From NCBI GenBank assembly GCA_013407085.1, contig JACCGJ010001746.1:1-64000 (forward strand): DNA of 64,000 nt. The letters are read 5' to 3'. This document shows, piece after piece, positions 10,463 to 21,979 of the stretch; the first letter of the stretch is position 1, and each line of letters opens with the position of its first letter. Source of the stretch: Atriophallophorus winterbourni (Eukaryota > Platyhelminthes > Trematoda > Plagiorchiida > Microphallidae). The position numbers and the translations under genes are program-made. Below the pieces are notes generated by a model. The model saw only the letters and a list, made by a program, of their open reading frames with translations. It searched no databases and was not told the DNA's origin.

Positions 10463-11220
10463 CATTATCCAATTTATCAACAAATAATACACGCATTATA
10501 GCGTAAAGTGTAACATTGGAGTAACATTAAACTTTAATCAGCCTGACATTCAAATCTGGCATCATTATCTAGGTATTTGCAGCTTAATTATTTCAGATGT
10601 GTCAAACCCTTTTATCCATCCAGTTTGCGTTTCGCAGGTTGATTATACGTGTGAGGTAAAACTGTCGATCTAAATTTTTACAAAACAAAGTACTTTCTAC
10701 CGTTTTATATCAACTTACCTAATTATAGCATCAATCAGCTCTTGTTAATTGAACACCCGACAATGTTTTTTATTTGATGATTAATGTTGATTAGATCCAT
10801 TTATATTTTCTTACGCTTCTGTTGTAGACCTTAATGTGAAATATCGAAAAATTTAATCCTCCCATATATTCAAGTGTTTTATCAACACTTGTTTATGTTG
10901 AACTCTACTAATTCCCTATTTGCTCAAAAAACATAAGACATTATACAGATTTTGTTTTACGTGAAACAAACCTGCGAGGGGTTGCCGGAAAAGCAGCTGA
11001 TTTTGTCTTAGATGGCTACTACAGTAATTTAAAAATGGAAACATTTCCAAGTAATATGGTTTAACATCTACACAAAAAGAAAGAGTTGTGACACGAAAAA
11101 ATATCATTTTTTTATCCATCAATCTTTGAAATGAAATTTTAAAATGTAGGCCGAATCGCAACACCACTTGAGCGTATCACAAGTAATCAGTTGCGTGTTA
11201 TCGAGTAGGACGAACTCAAA
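10463..11220. other. No recognisable feature
   Basis: No supported feature. The 83-codon frame at 10916-11167 lacks any recognisable domain. Confidence 0.4.
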
Positions 11221-11755
11221 CCTGTAATTCAATTCAATTTTAATGGTCTATAAATCATATAGCTTTACAAAAAACCACGGAATAATATGGGAACTACGAA
11301 TAATATAACAAGCAAAAAAAGTAATTCGGTTGCTTACTGAGCAGTTCAACAATCAGGTAAAAATCCAAAGGGCAGAAATTGTTTTCGATTGGTGGGATGA
11401 CAAATGTAGATGTATGTTGTTGGATGTATAGTTTTCTTCAATGCACGGGATTTGGGGTCAAAAAGGCATTTAGACCTCTTGAAAATCTGCTGATTCGGTG
11501 AGTTTTCAACATAATCCGGTAGATTGTTCCAAGTAAAACAAACTCACACGCCAAAAAATGTCGTCTACAGTTGAGTCACGAGTGAGCAACAGTTAGAATA
11601 AATGTGTGAGCTCTTGTCTTAGGCGAGCCCCGTAGGTTAAACAAGCATTGTATAGGGTGATTTGCGATATGCAAACTATTTTCAACCAAAATCAAATCGC
11701 CCCGAAGACGATGACGAGAATAATCGAATAAATTCAGGGTTTTGATTCGCTCGTT

Positions 11756-12954
11756 TTATGGTTTCCGGCTGAGTCCGGTGAAAAGTTTGGTAGCCCGATG
11801 ATATATTGTTTGCAAAATCGCAACATCTTTTTTAAGCCATGGCGACCATGTTTGAACTGCATATTCCATCGTGGGCCTTATGTACGTATTTATAATGCAT
11901 AGAATTGTCTGATTTGAGAACCTAACAAAAATTCTCTTAAGGGGTAACAATTTCTGTGATGTTTTGCGATAGACAGAGTTACAGTGGCTCGACATCCCTA
12001 GGGTGGTGCTTATTAACACACCCAAGTCCTTTTGTTCCGTGATCCACGAAATCTGTGCGTACCAAGAAAATACTGGAACTCAACATATTTTCCAAGGTAT
12101 AACATATGGCACTTTTGAAAATTGAAAAATAGGCAATCATTTAGGGACCAAACCTGGAGGTTGCCCAGATCCTTCTGGAGCAGTTCGCAGTCTTCCGGGT
12201 TACTTATCCTCGACCACACTTTAAAATCGTCCGCGAACATTACTATCTTATATTTGATGAGAGCCGGTATGTCATTGGCATAGAGTGTGAAGAGGATTGG
12301 TCCGAGGACGGATCCCTTAGGCACTCCACTTCTCACGGCTACCGACTTCGATAAAGCACTGTCCGCAGAGACTTGAACATGCCAATCAGACAGGTAATTT
12401 TCTAACCAGGCTAATAGTCTGCCAGTGATGCCACAACTTTCCAGCTTCTGCAAGAGAATACTGTTGTTTACGCGGTCAAATGCTTTCGACATATCGAGGT
12501 AACATACATGGATGGTATTTCAAACATCTTCTGCTCGAGTCCAAATGGCAAGGGTAAGGAGAAGTTTAGTAAGGCAGGAGTTTTCCCTTTTTAAAACCTC
12601 GTTGCGCTCCCGAAAATAAATTACTTTCTTCAAGGTATTTATCAGTTTGTTCGCCACAATCCTTTCGAGCACCTTGAATACGGCGGACAACAGGTTAACA
12701 GGCCTGTAATTTGCGAGCTCTGGACGCGCCTCGTCTTTGAAAATCGGGGAGATTATGTCGGATTTCCATTCCGTCTGTATGACACTTTGAGACAGCGGTT
12801 CGCAGAATAACTGAGTCAGAGGTCCGCATAGAAATTGTGCACAATGCTTGAGTATATTGGATGTTATTTTATCATAACCAGGGGATTTTCTGGGATTCAA
12901 CGATAGTAGTAGTAGCGTAATAATTTGAGAGAACATCCGCGGTGTCAGCTGCAT
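11756..12954 (-). pseudogene. Reverse transcriptase of the 11-15 kb LINE
   Basis: Three overlapping frames. 12954-12520 holds NPRKSPGYDKITSNILKHC and DEARPELANYRPVNLLSAVFKVLERIV. 12525-12013 holds YLDMSKAFDRVN (motif A, catalytic Asp kept), GVPKGSVLGPILFTLYANDI and IVMFADDFKVW (motif C with both Asp). 12025-11756 holds the C-terminal INTYIRPTMEYAVQTWSPWL and IYHRATKLF. Catalytic residues survive but the frame shifts near 12520 and 12020, so no full enzyme is made. It most resembles the RT at 23664-25853. No RNase H domain follows. Confidence 0.88.
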
Positions 12955-13010
12955 TTGTGGTCATTCCAGAGGGCGCCCGTAAGGCCGCAACTCCTGGTTT
13001 CACTATTCAC

Positions 13011-13386
13011 TGCTTGTTCATAATCTGGTAAAGAAGCTTTGGATTCTGTTTCATTTTAGACATTATATCAGCTTGATATTTTGTCTTCAGCAACAATTTT
13101 AATAACCTGGTTTCTAAGTGTTCGAAAGATCTCCATGTGGTATCGGTGGTTAACCGGCGATGGTTTCTCCAAGCCAAATTTCGCATTTTACTATACACTG
13201 CTTGTTCATAATCTGGTGAAGAAGCTTTGGATTCTGTTTCATTTTAGACATTATATCAGCTTGATATTTTGTCTCCAGCAATAAGTTTAATAACCTGGTT
13301 TCTAAGTTTTCGAAAGATCTCCATGTGGTATCGGTGGTTAACCGGTGATTGTTTCTCCAAGCCAAATTTCGCATTTTACTTCATTT
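13011..13386 (-). repeat. Tandem duplication of 188 bp inside the LINE
   Basis: 13011-13198 and 13199-13386 are nearly identical. Both contain TGCTTGTTCATAATCTGG, the CTCCATGTGGTATCGGTGG block and GCCAAATTTCGCATTTTAC. The coded segment (RNLAWRN ... TTWRSFE ... MSKMKQNPKLL) appears twice. Because 188 is not a multiple of three, the duplication itself shifts the frame. Confidence 0.9.
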
Positions 13387-13740
13387 TCTAGTGCGACTGC
13401 AGATTTTAAATCCGAATGCATTTCCACACTGTTTAGGTACGAATGCTGAGTTTGAGTTGATTTCCCGGTTGAGCTTGGTCAAAATGCTAAACCACTGCTT
13501 TTTTACTCCGATGGCTTCAATTCGCCAATCGTTAATCAAACTTAGGGTGTTTGATAATTTAGATAGGCATAACTTTCTGATTTTTGTTCTCTCGTTTGTT
13601 CGCTCTGTTCAACATAGGTAGTCGAAATTCAAGAGAAAATGATCGCTAGAACCTAGCGGACAATCATTTGTAATGTTTTCGACGGAGTCTTCATCAGTTA
13701 TCAAGATCAGATAGAGCATTGAAGGCATATCTGTCCCTCT

Positions 13741-14330
13741 TTATCTTGTATTGCTTCCCACCTGATTATACAAGGGAATTTCGTCAGAGAGCTGCTGGAA
13801 GATGGCAGCAGTGGAGGTCTGAGAAATTTTGTTAGTCTTCGGTATGTTAGGCAGATTAAAGTCTCCCATGATCAGGACTCTGGTATGATATCTTGAGACA
13901 ATCATGCGTAACCTGTCGAGTAGAGTCGTCTTATACACTTACGGGCTGCTAGTGGACGATAAATTGAGCCGATTGTGCAATCTTCGCCTGTAGTCGTTGT
14001 CAACAAGCACCATATCGTGTCCTGGAGCACCAAGTCGGAATCTGTGAGTTATCTGCATTTGAGTCTATGGTCATAATAGAGTGCCACACCTACTCCACGT
14101 GATGCACAGTTTCAGCGGAGCAGTGACATGCCAGCAATCTCTAACTCACAATCGTGGATTTCGGTAATTGCAATTAACTGGGATCGTTTTGTCTCACACC
14201 TAGCGACAAGTTCGTCAAATTTGTTAATCAAGCATTGGGCATTGGTATAGACGCATCCAAGAACAGTTTTGGTAAGCAAATATGGATGGTGTAGTGTGAT
14301 GACATAAACTGAGACAACCGTCATTGTCAC
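13741..14330 (-). pseudogene. AP-like endonuclease of the 11-15 kb LINE, decayed
   Basis: The N-terminal piece (14330-14112) reads YTNAQCLINKFDELVARC and LIAITEI, the usual start of a CR1 endonuclease including the catalytic Glu of the TE motif. The middle, near 14100-13940, is broken by stops and shifts. The piece 13938-13741 reads VLIMGDFNLPNI, the GDFN catalytic motif. The C-terminal SDH motif is not cleanly visible. The start overlaps the end of ORF1 in another frame, the usual compact LINE layout. Confidence 0.8.
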
Positions 14331-15132
14331 GCCGACTCCGGAGGAGTCGGCACTTTTCTGTTTTTTGACAAGTTAAGTAGCATATCGGTCGTTTCAGGTT
14401 AGGAGGTGCAAATCGAATCCTCTTTTTGACCAAAAAGATTTCTTTATCCGGCTTCAGTCCACACTCGGTAGTCATTTGGCGTGACTTTGCGTTCGATTGC
14501 TGATTGTGTGTCCTATCTGAAGATTCATTTATTGGTTCAGTTGATAGGGCTTCATCAATCCGGACAGTATTTAATGCAGAGTGGGCTGCATTTATATCAG
14601 TGTTTGTGTGATCGATAAGGATTACACCTTTTGGGATTTTGTGTTTCCAGTATTTCCAGTTGGAACGTACAGTATCAACCATGGTACTCATTAGGAAGTT
14701 TATTTTTAGTGGACGTGACCCATTACCCTTGTTGTTTGCTGAGGAAGGCAGTCTGAAAGTATCCACGACAACGGCATTTACGACGAAAATAGTATTAGCC
14801 AGAAAACTCCATTGCCTGTAGTGATGCTCAGCTCGCTCGTTAGCCTCAGGATTACCTGCCAGCTCTGGAACTTCAAGGATGATGAGATTGCGATTTGATG
14901 TCTTTCTTATGTCGCATGTATTGTTTCTCCGTTCGCACCATGGAATATCAGCATGAATAAGAATGTTCAGTGAATTGTTAGATCCAAGTAGGTAAGAATT
15001 TAGTAGAACGTTTCCCAGTTCACGCTCATTTTCTAAGATAACCCTCAACAATCTGGGTTTATCCTGATGAGGTGAATCACGCCGTCTAGTTAAACGAGTC
15101 AATGCTAACGTCACCACAGTTCCAAGTCTCAT
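14224..15132 (-). CDS. ORF1-like protein of the 11-15 kb LINE
   Basis: An open frame of 302 codons upstream of the endonuclease, where CR1 elements encode ORF1 (an RNA-binding particle protein). The N-terminal part is basic (LTRLTRRRDSPHQDKPRLLR) followed by VILENERELGNVLLN, resembling ORF1 segments of this LINE group. A similar KxRVHRVG ... VEFLLQSDRD region occurs in the LINE ORF1 at 62815-63423. No zinc finger is visible, so the N-terminus may be missing. The final 35 codons overlap the start of the endonuclease frame and may not be native. Identification rests on position and weak similarity. Confidence 0.6.
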   Translation of the reverse strand: MRLGTVVTLALTRLTRRRDSPHQDKPRLLRVILENERELGNVLLNSYLLGSNNSLNILIHADIPWCERRNNTCDIRKTSNRNLIILEVPELAGNPEANERAEHHYRQWSFLANTIFVVNAVVVDTFRLPSSANNKGNGSRPLKINFLMSTMVDTVRSNWKYWKHKIPKGVILIDHTNTDINAAHSALNTVRIDEALSTEPINESSDRTHNQQSNAKSRQMTTECGLKPDKEIFLVKKRIRFAPPNLKRPICYLTCQKTEKCRLLRSRRDNDGCLSLCHHTTPSIFAYQNCSWMRLYQCPMLD

Positions 15133-15429
15133 AAGTTCACACAGTTCCTTCCATTTTTCTTCATCGTGCCTTTGATGGTCTTTGAAGAGAGTGCGTTAAG
15201 GCTCAGGAACGTCAGTACAAATGACACTCAAAGAGTGTGCCTTACGATTGATGAAAATGTTATTTCGTTTCTCCAAAGCATTATCTGTTTTGGGATCAGT
15301 TGGTTGTGAAGCAAATTTAGTCAAAACTGGCTCGTGCCAGCATTATCCTAAAGACGGGTTGAAAAATCAATATTTGTTCATCAATCATCCGCCGCATCTT
15401 GCACGCATGCGGATGCTGATCATACTCTC

Positions 15430-15482
15430 TAAACCTGTTGGGTGCAAAGAAAATAAAACCCGTCGTGAGATGTGCGTTTGTA
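15430..15482 (+). repeat. Degenerate hammerhead, family B
   Basis: GCATGCGGATGCTGATCATA, GGGTGCAAAGAAAATAAAAC and CCGTCGTGAGATGTGCG follow the family B ribozyme outline, but the CTGATGA and GAAA boxes are lost. Confidence 0.45.
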
Positions 15483-15504
15483 TAATGAAATGAAAGTAAA
15501 AAAT

Positions 15505-15757
15505 GTATTGTGGTGCTCACATCCCCATCCTTTACATACAACTACCGGTTTCTGGCCGTTTGCCGTCATCAGGTGGAGACAGTAAGATCAGGTTCAGTGA
15601 GCCTTGAAACATTGGAAAAGCGGTAAACAAAGTTAAACTTGTATGCGACTGTTATATAGGGTTCTTGCAAAGAATCACAAAGTGATTCCTGGCCAAGCGC
15701 TCGAGGCGCATATAAATGACCAACGTATTATGGTGCTCACATCCGCATCCCCATACA
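15505..15757 (-). mobile_element. Hammerhead repeat, family A unit
   Basis: One minus-strand family A unit running from one GTGCTCACATCC block (about 15512) to the next (about 15732). It contains the small inverted repeats typical of the family, for example AATCACAAAGTGATT and AAGCGCTCGAGGCGC. A well-preserved ribozyme sits at 15532-15587. Confidence 0.75.
15532..15587 (-). ncRNA. Type I hammerhead ribozyme, family A
   Basis: On the minus strand: CTGATGA (15572-15566), stem II CGGC-AAACG-GCCA with three pairs, GAAAC (15552-15548), loop CG, GTA, with cleavage predicted between 15543 and 15542. The distal part of stem I pairs CTTAC-type with GTAAA-type sequence. All core positions are intact. 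Confidence 0.82.
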
Positions 15758-15845
15758 TATTTAACTTTGTTTACCGCTTTTCATTGTTTTAAGGCTCACT
15801 GCACCTGATCTTACTCTCTCCACCTAATGAAAGTACAAAAGGTTG
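15758..15845 (+). repeat. Inverted partial family A unit
   Basis: TAACTTTGTTTACCGCTTTT through AGGCTCACTGCACCTGATC and CTCTCCACCTAATGA is the plus-orientation 3' part of family A. It directly abuts the minus-orientation unit. The ribozyme core is mutated (CTAATGA) and lacks GAAAC. Confidence 0.65.
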
Positions 15846-15929
15846 TTTTCAAAATGGTGGATTTAACCCAAAAACAGGATCGTCCTTATCCAACAGTAGC
15901 TTCGATGTAAAAAACATTTTCTACCATTT

Positions 15930-16030
15930 CTCCACTGCTTCAAGGCATGCGGATCCTGATCCTATAGTCCCTACCTGATGAGTGCAAACTGTACGAAACC
16001 TGTTGTATTGCATGTGTGTAACGCTATTTC
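15930..16030 (+). ncRNA. Type I hammerhead ribozyme, family B, intact core
   Basis: CTGATGA (15975-15981), stem II GTGC-AAACT-GTAC with four pairs (15982-15994), GAAAC (15995-15999), loop CT, GTT, cleavage predicted after 16004. The base of stem I pairs TAC (15972-15974) with GTA (16005-16007). The upstream GCATGCGGATCCTGATCC is the family B flank. This is the best family B copy in the window. Confidence 0.82.
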
Positions 16031-18510
16031 ACGCTTATGCTAATTGTTCGTACTGAGTTCTAATTCTTCACCAATTCCAAATGTTACTTGGCCGATAGCC
16101 ATAAACTATCAACCTATCTAGTAAGCGATCTGTCAACTTCACCGATTCATCCCAATAAAATCGGACATATGCGCTGGCACTGCCTGGACAATCAGCCAGT
16201 TAAAGAATGAAGAATCCTAATAAGAGTTGTAGTATGGCGTCAAAAGTTTAACGAATGGGACGAAATGATCGTTCATTACTTGGCTTCTGAGTAATATTGG
16301 ATCATGTGAGAAAATGTTTAAACGACGAATCGTCTTTAGTACCCAAATGAATATTTTATTGCAGTCAAATAAGTCTAAATTATCTGTATCTAATTTCCGA
16401 AAAAACACTTCAATATATGCTGCGTTTCACTTAACGATCAGGTTATACCGTTGAAAGTGATGGCTCACTAGAAAGCTACGATGAAGACGTGTTGAGAAAA
16501 AACAAAACTAGAGCGAAAACAATAATTTTGCACCAAAGTGCTACATTAACGAAACTCTTGATTCTACTACCAACCAAAAATCGATCACTTGTTGCTCAGT
16601 TTCAGGTTGAGGTCACGCTAACTCCGCTGGCCATGAGGTGAATCACCGATATTGCAACTAACACGATAACGATTAAATTTATTTTAACGTTTAACTAGCG
16701 ACAAACTAAACCATGTGTAGCGCATTTTATCGTATACGTACCAAGAGTTGACATTGCAACATTCAGTTTTAGATTACCGTGAAAATCTACATAGGTTAAC
16801 GGCTTCTGTCCTGGTATTTTCATTGATGAATTTAGGTGTTCAAAGAAACACGTGTCGCAATTTTTTCACGTTCTGGTTTGTATCATACGAAGCTTTGATT
16901 GGAAATCGCTCATTCAATGTTAACATGCTATAACATCCAGAAAAAATGTTTCGCGATCACATGCTGTACACCTCAGATATGCTCTGAAACTAGGAAACTA
17001 GGAATACTTGACGTATTCATGTATTATTAGCATTTTGTCGCAAAAGGCTTTTTTTCTTAGATTCAGCTATACATTTACATGAATACTCATCTACCGATGA
17101 GATAAGCAAGCTAGCATTAAGCATTGTTGGAATGAATATATTTTGCAGTTCACATCCTTTGCACCTCGAGTACACAATATAATGATCAATAATAACCGAT
17201 ACAATATGAAATCAATCTGTAATTATAGGGCGTGCGTCTTTTATAATAATTTGATACACACATTTCTGAGATTTTACAATGATTGACATTCAGCTTAGAG
17301 TTCTGCGAGCAAATTCTGGCAAAAACATTCATAAATCAACATTTTCGACATTCGATGCGAATCCATTACGTAGCGAAATCGCAGAGCCTCCTGACTAAAC
17401 TTTATAAACTGATTCAAAATTAAAAGTGTATTTATGTAATGTTCACAGTTTCGCTATAACAAAACTTTCGAAAATGAGCTATTACAAAATTATCTCTAGA
17501 ATATTTTCATTTACTTATAAGGTTGTTTCCTCTAAATTGGAATTTATTTGCACTAGAGTTTGAGTGCGTTTGGTTTGCGTCATCTTCCAAGTGCAATAGT
17601 GCAACGATTTCAAGAATTCCTTGTTCCGTTTTAAATAACAGCAAACCGTTCCACAGAGAATCGGCAACATTGCTCAATTCTCTCATTCAACAAAATTGTC
17701 TTGGCGTGTGAAATTTAGTTGCTTAATTGAATACACATATTTTCGGGTAACCTTGATGAGTAATCAGCGTCCTTTAGTTCTCAGGCGGCGTTTGAGCTAA
17801 TATTTCAGCTTGTATCAGCAAAGGAAAGCAATTGTGATTCACAAAAACAAAAGTAAAAATTCAGTGCTTGAAACGGATTCTAATAACATTTAAAGAAAGA
17901 TTTTTAAATCTCGCATACAAACATTTAAGATGAACATATTGGAATATTACAATGAACGAAAGAATTAATAGTATTTATATCATTCCTAAACGGGATCAAT
18001 TGTCAACTGTTTATTAACAGAATTAAATGAATTTCATTACAAATAAACATATTAATTTCAGAAAATTACTCACGATTCATGATCAGCTAAAAATTTCATT
18101 GTGTCTATCAAAAAAATACTATTCAGTTATCGTAGGTTTAATTGCGCTGACGCACCGAAATGTAATTTCTTTGTTTATAAACATGACAATTAGTCCTGAT
18201 GCTCTACTCCATGTAATCACATCGTAGGTGTGCTTACAAACGTGAAATGTTTGTAAAAATATTTATTATTCCTTCCTCGATGTTCATTTCGCATCCGCTT
18301 TGCCTTTCATAAAATACCGGGAATCACTGAAATATGAAAACTATCAAACTGCTCTGATTTAAATGTTCTATTACACTTTGTAAATTTTCTCGTGCATGTA
18401 CGGAGATGTGAGCAACATATTTTTAGTAATTTCGTTTGATCGAAGTAGATTCAATCACATTTCTTTTGGATATTTAGTCATTTAGTTTTTAAAAAGTTAT
18501 AACTGAATGC
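16031..18510. other. No recognisable feature
   Basis: AT-rich sequence with only short open frames (up to 66 codons) and no repeat match that I can support. Confidence 0.4.
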
Positions 18511-18655
18511 CACTGTTACATAGGTTTCGTACAACGAACCACGACGTTCAAACACAGTATCACAAAGTGATTCTTGGTCAAGCACTCAAGGCGCTTATGG
18601 ATGACCAAATTAATGTGTTGCTCACATCTCCCACACTTACATACCACCAGACATT
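18511..18655 (-). repeat. Half unit of hammerhead family A
   Basis: Runs from GCCACTGTTACATAGG to CACTTACATACCACC with the internal inverted repeats (TTCGTACAACGAA; ATCACAAAGTGAT). It stops inside the ribozyme, so only the 3' strand of stem I remains. Confidence 0.7.
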
Positions 18656-19000
18656 AGTTTTTACATACTTTTAAATTATCTGAAAAGCAATAAAATACAA
18701 ATTTGGCTACATTTGACATATTGGAAAGAATTTAATTGAGGTATACTTTATAACATTAAATTGTTATTTAAGTCCAGTTCTCACGTCACTGATTAAAGCA
18801 ATTACAAGGTTGACAGACTGTTCGTCATAATTTTTTCCAGAAAATTTGTTTCACGTTTACTAAGACAGAAATGTGTAAATGCCCTGTCGTTATTATATTA
18901 CATCTTGTTTTTTATTTATATAAATCTATTGAGCTTCTACCCAAATACTGCAACACATGGCACTAGAAATAACGCAGCCTAAAGCAAGAATATTTTACGA
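18656..19000. other. No recognisable feature
   Basis: AT-rich; nothing supported. Confidence 0.4.
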
Positions 19001-19009
19001 GCAATAAAA

Positions 19010-19960
19010 ATGAAGGAGTTCGAAGAGAATAATGGGGTGAATCAGCTAACTGTGGCGGCTATTATTAATTTAGAATTGTTTTTCGACTGTATACATCATT
19101 GGACTAATTTTTCTTATTGATTTTGAACAGAGCTGAGAGAAATCAATACTATGAAACACTGTTTAGTTTGCCTATTACAACATTAGCTCAACGTAAACCG
19201 CAAGGTAATTTGTAAAACGACATTTCCTGGAGGATATTTAGTTCCCAGCTAAATAGTCTAACTTAGACAAATAAACTGCATAGGCATCTCTGTATTATTT
19301 TGCTCCAACTTCTGCTTATCTTGGCAGTTTTAGTGACACATTTTAAATTTAATATTTGCAAAACATAATACCGAGTTTAATCGAAACACAAGGTTCTGTA
19401 CTCGAAGCACTAGTATTCCTCGTTTACACAAATGACCTAGCACGGATGCTCTCATGCATGGTATTTCGTTTAGACGACGTTATAAAAATTCGGATGCCGA
19501 TAGGATCTTCTGCGTACTGTTAGCAGGTGCATAGCGACTTAGTTATTTCCCAGTAATGATTGGTGAGGAATAAGCAGCCATTTCATTTAAAAATGACATG
19601 TACTGCAAATTTTAATTCCATTCCTGTGCACCTATCACTTTGGTCGGACATCTTTGAGATCGATCGATTCTCAAAGGGATCTAGGAGTCTGGGTATACGA
19701 CCTCATAAAGAACAGCATGTGTGCGGTCATCTGCAAGCGTGCTCCGGGGCTTCTGTGTCCCAGGACGGAATTTGATAACCTTCTCTCCTCGGAGTTTGCC
19801 AACAATAATAAAAAATTGATCCCAGCTATGGAGTATGAATTGTAAACTTGAAATACCTGGCTCAAAAGGAATATGTTACTACTTAAGGAATTTACCATCG
19901 TACAGCCAAACTCGTAAGTGGTTTTCAAAAAATAAATAACGAAGAAGCCTCCGAAGTGTT
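19010..19960 (+). pseudogene. Decayed CR1-like reverse transcriptase
   Basis: Across frames the sequence follows the RT at 23664-25853. A weak motif A lies near 19080. TQGSVLEALVFLVYTNDLAR and MVFRLDDVIKI (motif C, FADD changed to RLDD) lie near 19390-19490. SQRDLGVWVYDLIKNSM and a CKRAPGLL stretch lie near 19665-19760, matching EKDLGVWISGSLKNSM and YNRASRML. Stops and shifts are frequent. The copy looks older than its neighbours. Confidence 0.75.
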
Positions 19961-20858
19961 GTGATATTACATTCAAAATATTACATACTTCAAATCATCC
20001 ATTAAAATATTTAATCAAATGCCATGAATCGCCACACACGCAGTCAAATAGCAACGTTACAATTTCCCCATTTTCGTAGAGGCTGTCGCCGTTAATTTTA
20101 TTAAGTACGTGTCTGTTTCGATTGGAATGCGCTTCCCGAATCTATTGTTACCGTTTCTAGCGTCGAAACATTCATTAGAATATTCGACACGTATTTGTTG
20201 CATGAAGATCTGTCTTCGCCTGCCTAATATCTTACGATATATAATCAACTGGACTATTCGTGGCAATACATGAATATGTGCTATTTCTTTTTCATGAATG
20301 AGTATTTTCAACACAATGGTAATTGTGAGGCTATGTACATTTGTCACCATAAAATTCATGACTCTTGAATTTAAAAAGAGAGAGAGAGAATAAGGCAATA
20401 GGGTATTAATTGGAAATTTGTGTTTGCATCCTACAGCCCGCACCGATTCGTATCGGAAGAATGAGGTACAAAATTCTGTCCATTATCCTCTAACCCTCAA
20501 TACACGAATATTCATCATGACAGTACGCTCAAATCGTCCTCACCCATTGAACCATTCATACATTAAATCGATTGTGCATACTTGTTGCTGTCCCGTAAAT
20601 GGATAATCTACACATGTGTGCAAACATTACTCGGAACATTGGACAGTTCACGAACGAAAAAGCGAGATCACCTCTTTCAGACTAGTGGAGACGATGAAAT
20701 TTGTATGGTCGGATACTGGTCTGTCCGAGAGAGAGGTTGTCTGGTACGACAGTTGTTCATTAAACCCGATTAGCTCTAATGTTGAATTTGTTATTTTATT
20801 TTGGAATACACGAAACTCCAGCCATCTGTGGCCATCACATTTGTTATCGCCAAAATAC
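19961..20858. other. No recognisable feature
   Basis: The 128-codon minus frame at 20057-20443 has no recognisable domain and no flanking splice sites I can defend. Confidence 0.35.
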
Positions 20859-20860
20859 TC

Positions 20861-20880
20861 CTATATATATATATATATAT
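20861..20880. repeat. TA dinucleotide microsatellite
   Basis: About ten TA/AT units. Confidence 0.95.
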
Positions 20881-21979
20881 GCACTGAAAATGGACTACAC
20901 AGTTAAAGCTTGAAAACCTATAATATATATTATACCGGACGGAGAATGTTGTACTTACCGGATGCGTCCAAGTAACATGAATTCTATGTTATTCTTTGTA
21001 TGGCCAATATCATATTTTTACTCGAGCGATGAATTCTACCACATATATATGCACATTCTGGGTTCAAGTGATTGAAAACTATCTGATCGGATGTCAAAAT
21101 GCCACATAAAAGGCATTCTAGCAATTAAAGTCTCGCAAACTTTAAAATGCCAAAATTTGACATAATAATATAACACAAGTTACGCATGAAGCGGCATCAT
21201 CTTTAATCCCATTGCTCTAGTCATGTCCAACAACCACGGTGAAAACTCGATAATCAGAAATATTTGCTTGTGAAGTTATTGCCTTATAAATCCAACTAAA
21301 ATTGCATTTTAACCCGACATTTCTCTCAAACAATAACATACGCAAGCTTTGAAGTGGAGACGTTCACTATTTTTCACAAACCTAAAAATATTTTCCCCCA
21401 GTTAACTTAATATCACCACTACTAATACTGATAAAGTTGACTCGCTGGTAATAACTCTTATATGGTAGTCAGAAACACGTTACATTTACGATTTCCACCA
21501 TGCAACTGGTCGAAATGCCCCCTTCCATATCGCATTAGTTAAATTATTGGACAAAAATCAAGCATCTCTAGCTGTATTGATTGTGTAAATCATTCATGAA
21601 AACCGTTTGGTATTTGAACATACCAGTTGCACATTCACAGAGTACAAGAACGAGAAAATTTTTATAGAAAAGTGGAAAACCGTCAAAACTGTACAATCGC
21701 CCTTCAACAGTTGGGGCAACATGGAATACATCGGAAAAAACTGCCTTGCAAATCGGTCCATAATATTGATCAGCTGGCAATGTCAATAGACACAACTAAA
21801 ATATTCCAAAGTGTGCTTTTGGCACTGTGTCTGGACTCACAAAATTGCAGCGCAAATATTAGTTTACGGTTTACGTCAGCTGACATTCGCTGATGGGCTA
21901 TTTGCAAGAACCATTATGCATTATGAGTTGGAAACAAAATTTCCCTACAAATAAACTGTACAATGTTTAAGAAAGAATG
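20881..21979. other. Region downstream of the VGLL4-like gene
   Basis: It should contain the minus-strand 3' UTR. I saw no clear AATAAA close to the stop codon, so the transcript end is undefined. Confidence 0.4.

Larger units (their letters stand above)
11222..15200 (-). mobile_element. CR1-like LINE, about 4 kb, mutated
   Basis: A minus-strand element carrying, in order, an ORF1 region (15132-14224), an endonuclease (14330-13741), a linker with an internal duplication (13386-13007) and a reverse transcriptase (12954-11756). The 3' UTR ends near 11222 in AATTGAATTGAATTAC, a short tandem tail like other CR1 copies here. It is the most complete LINE of this subfamily in the window, but frameshifts split ORF2 into at least five pieces. 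The 5' end is not defined; I place it near 15200 where similarity to coding sequence stops. Confidence 0.85.

Noticed and set aside
15505..16030. CRISPR-like array, because short repeats recur
   Set aside because: The repeats are ribozyme units of over 200 bp in mixed orientation in a eukaryotic context, with no regular spacers.
20057..20443. A 128-codon minus frame
   Set aside because: No domain, no splice context, and typical chance composition for AT-rich DNA.
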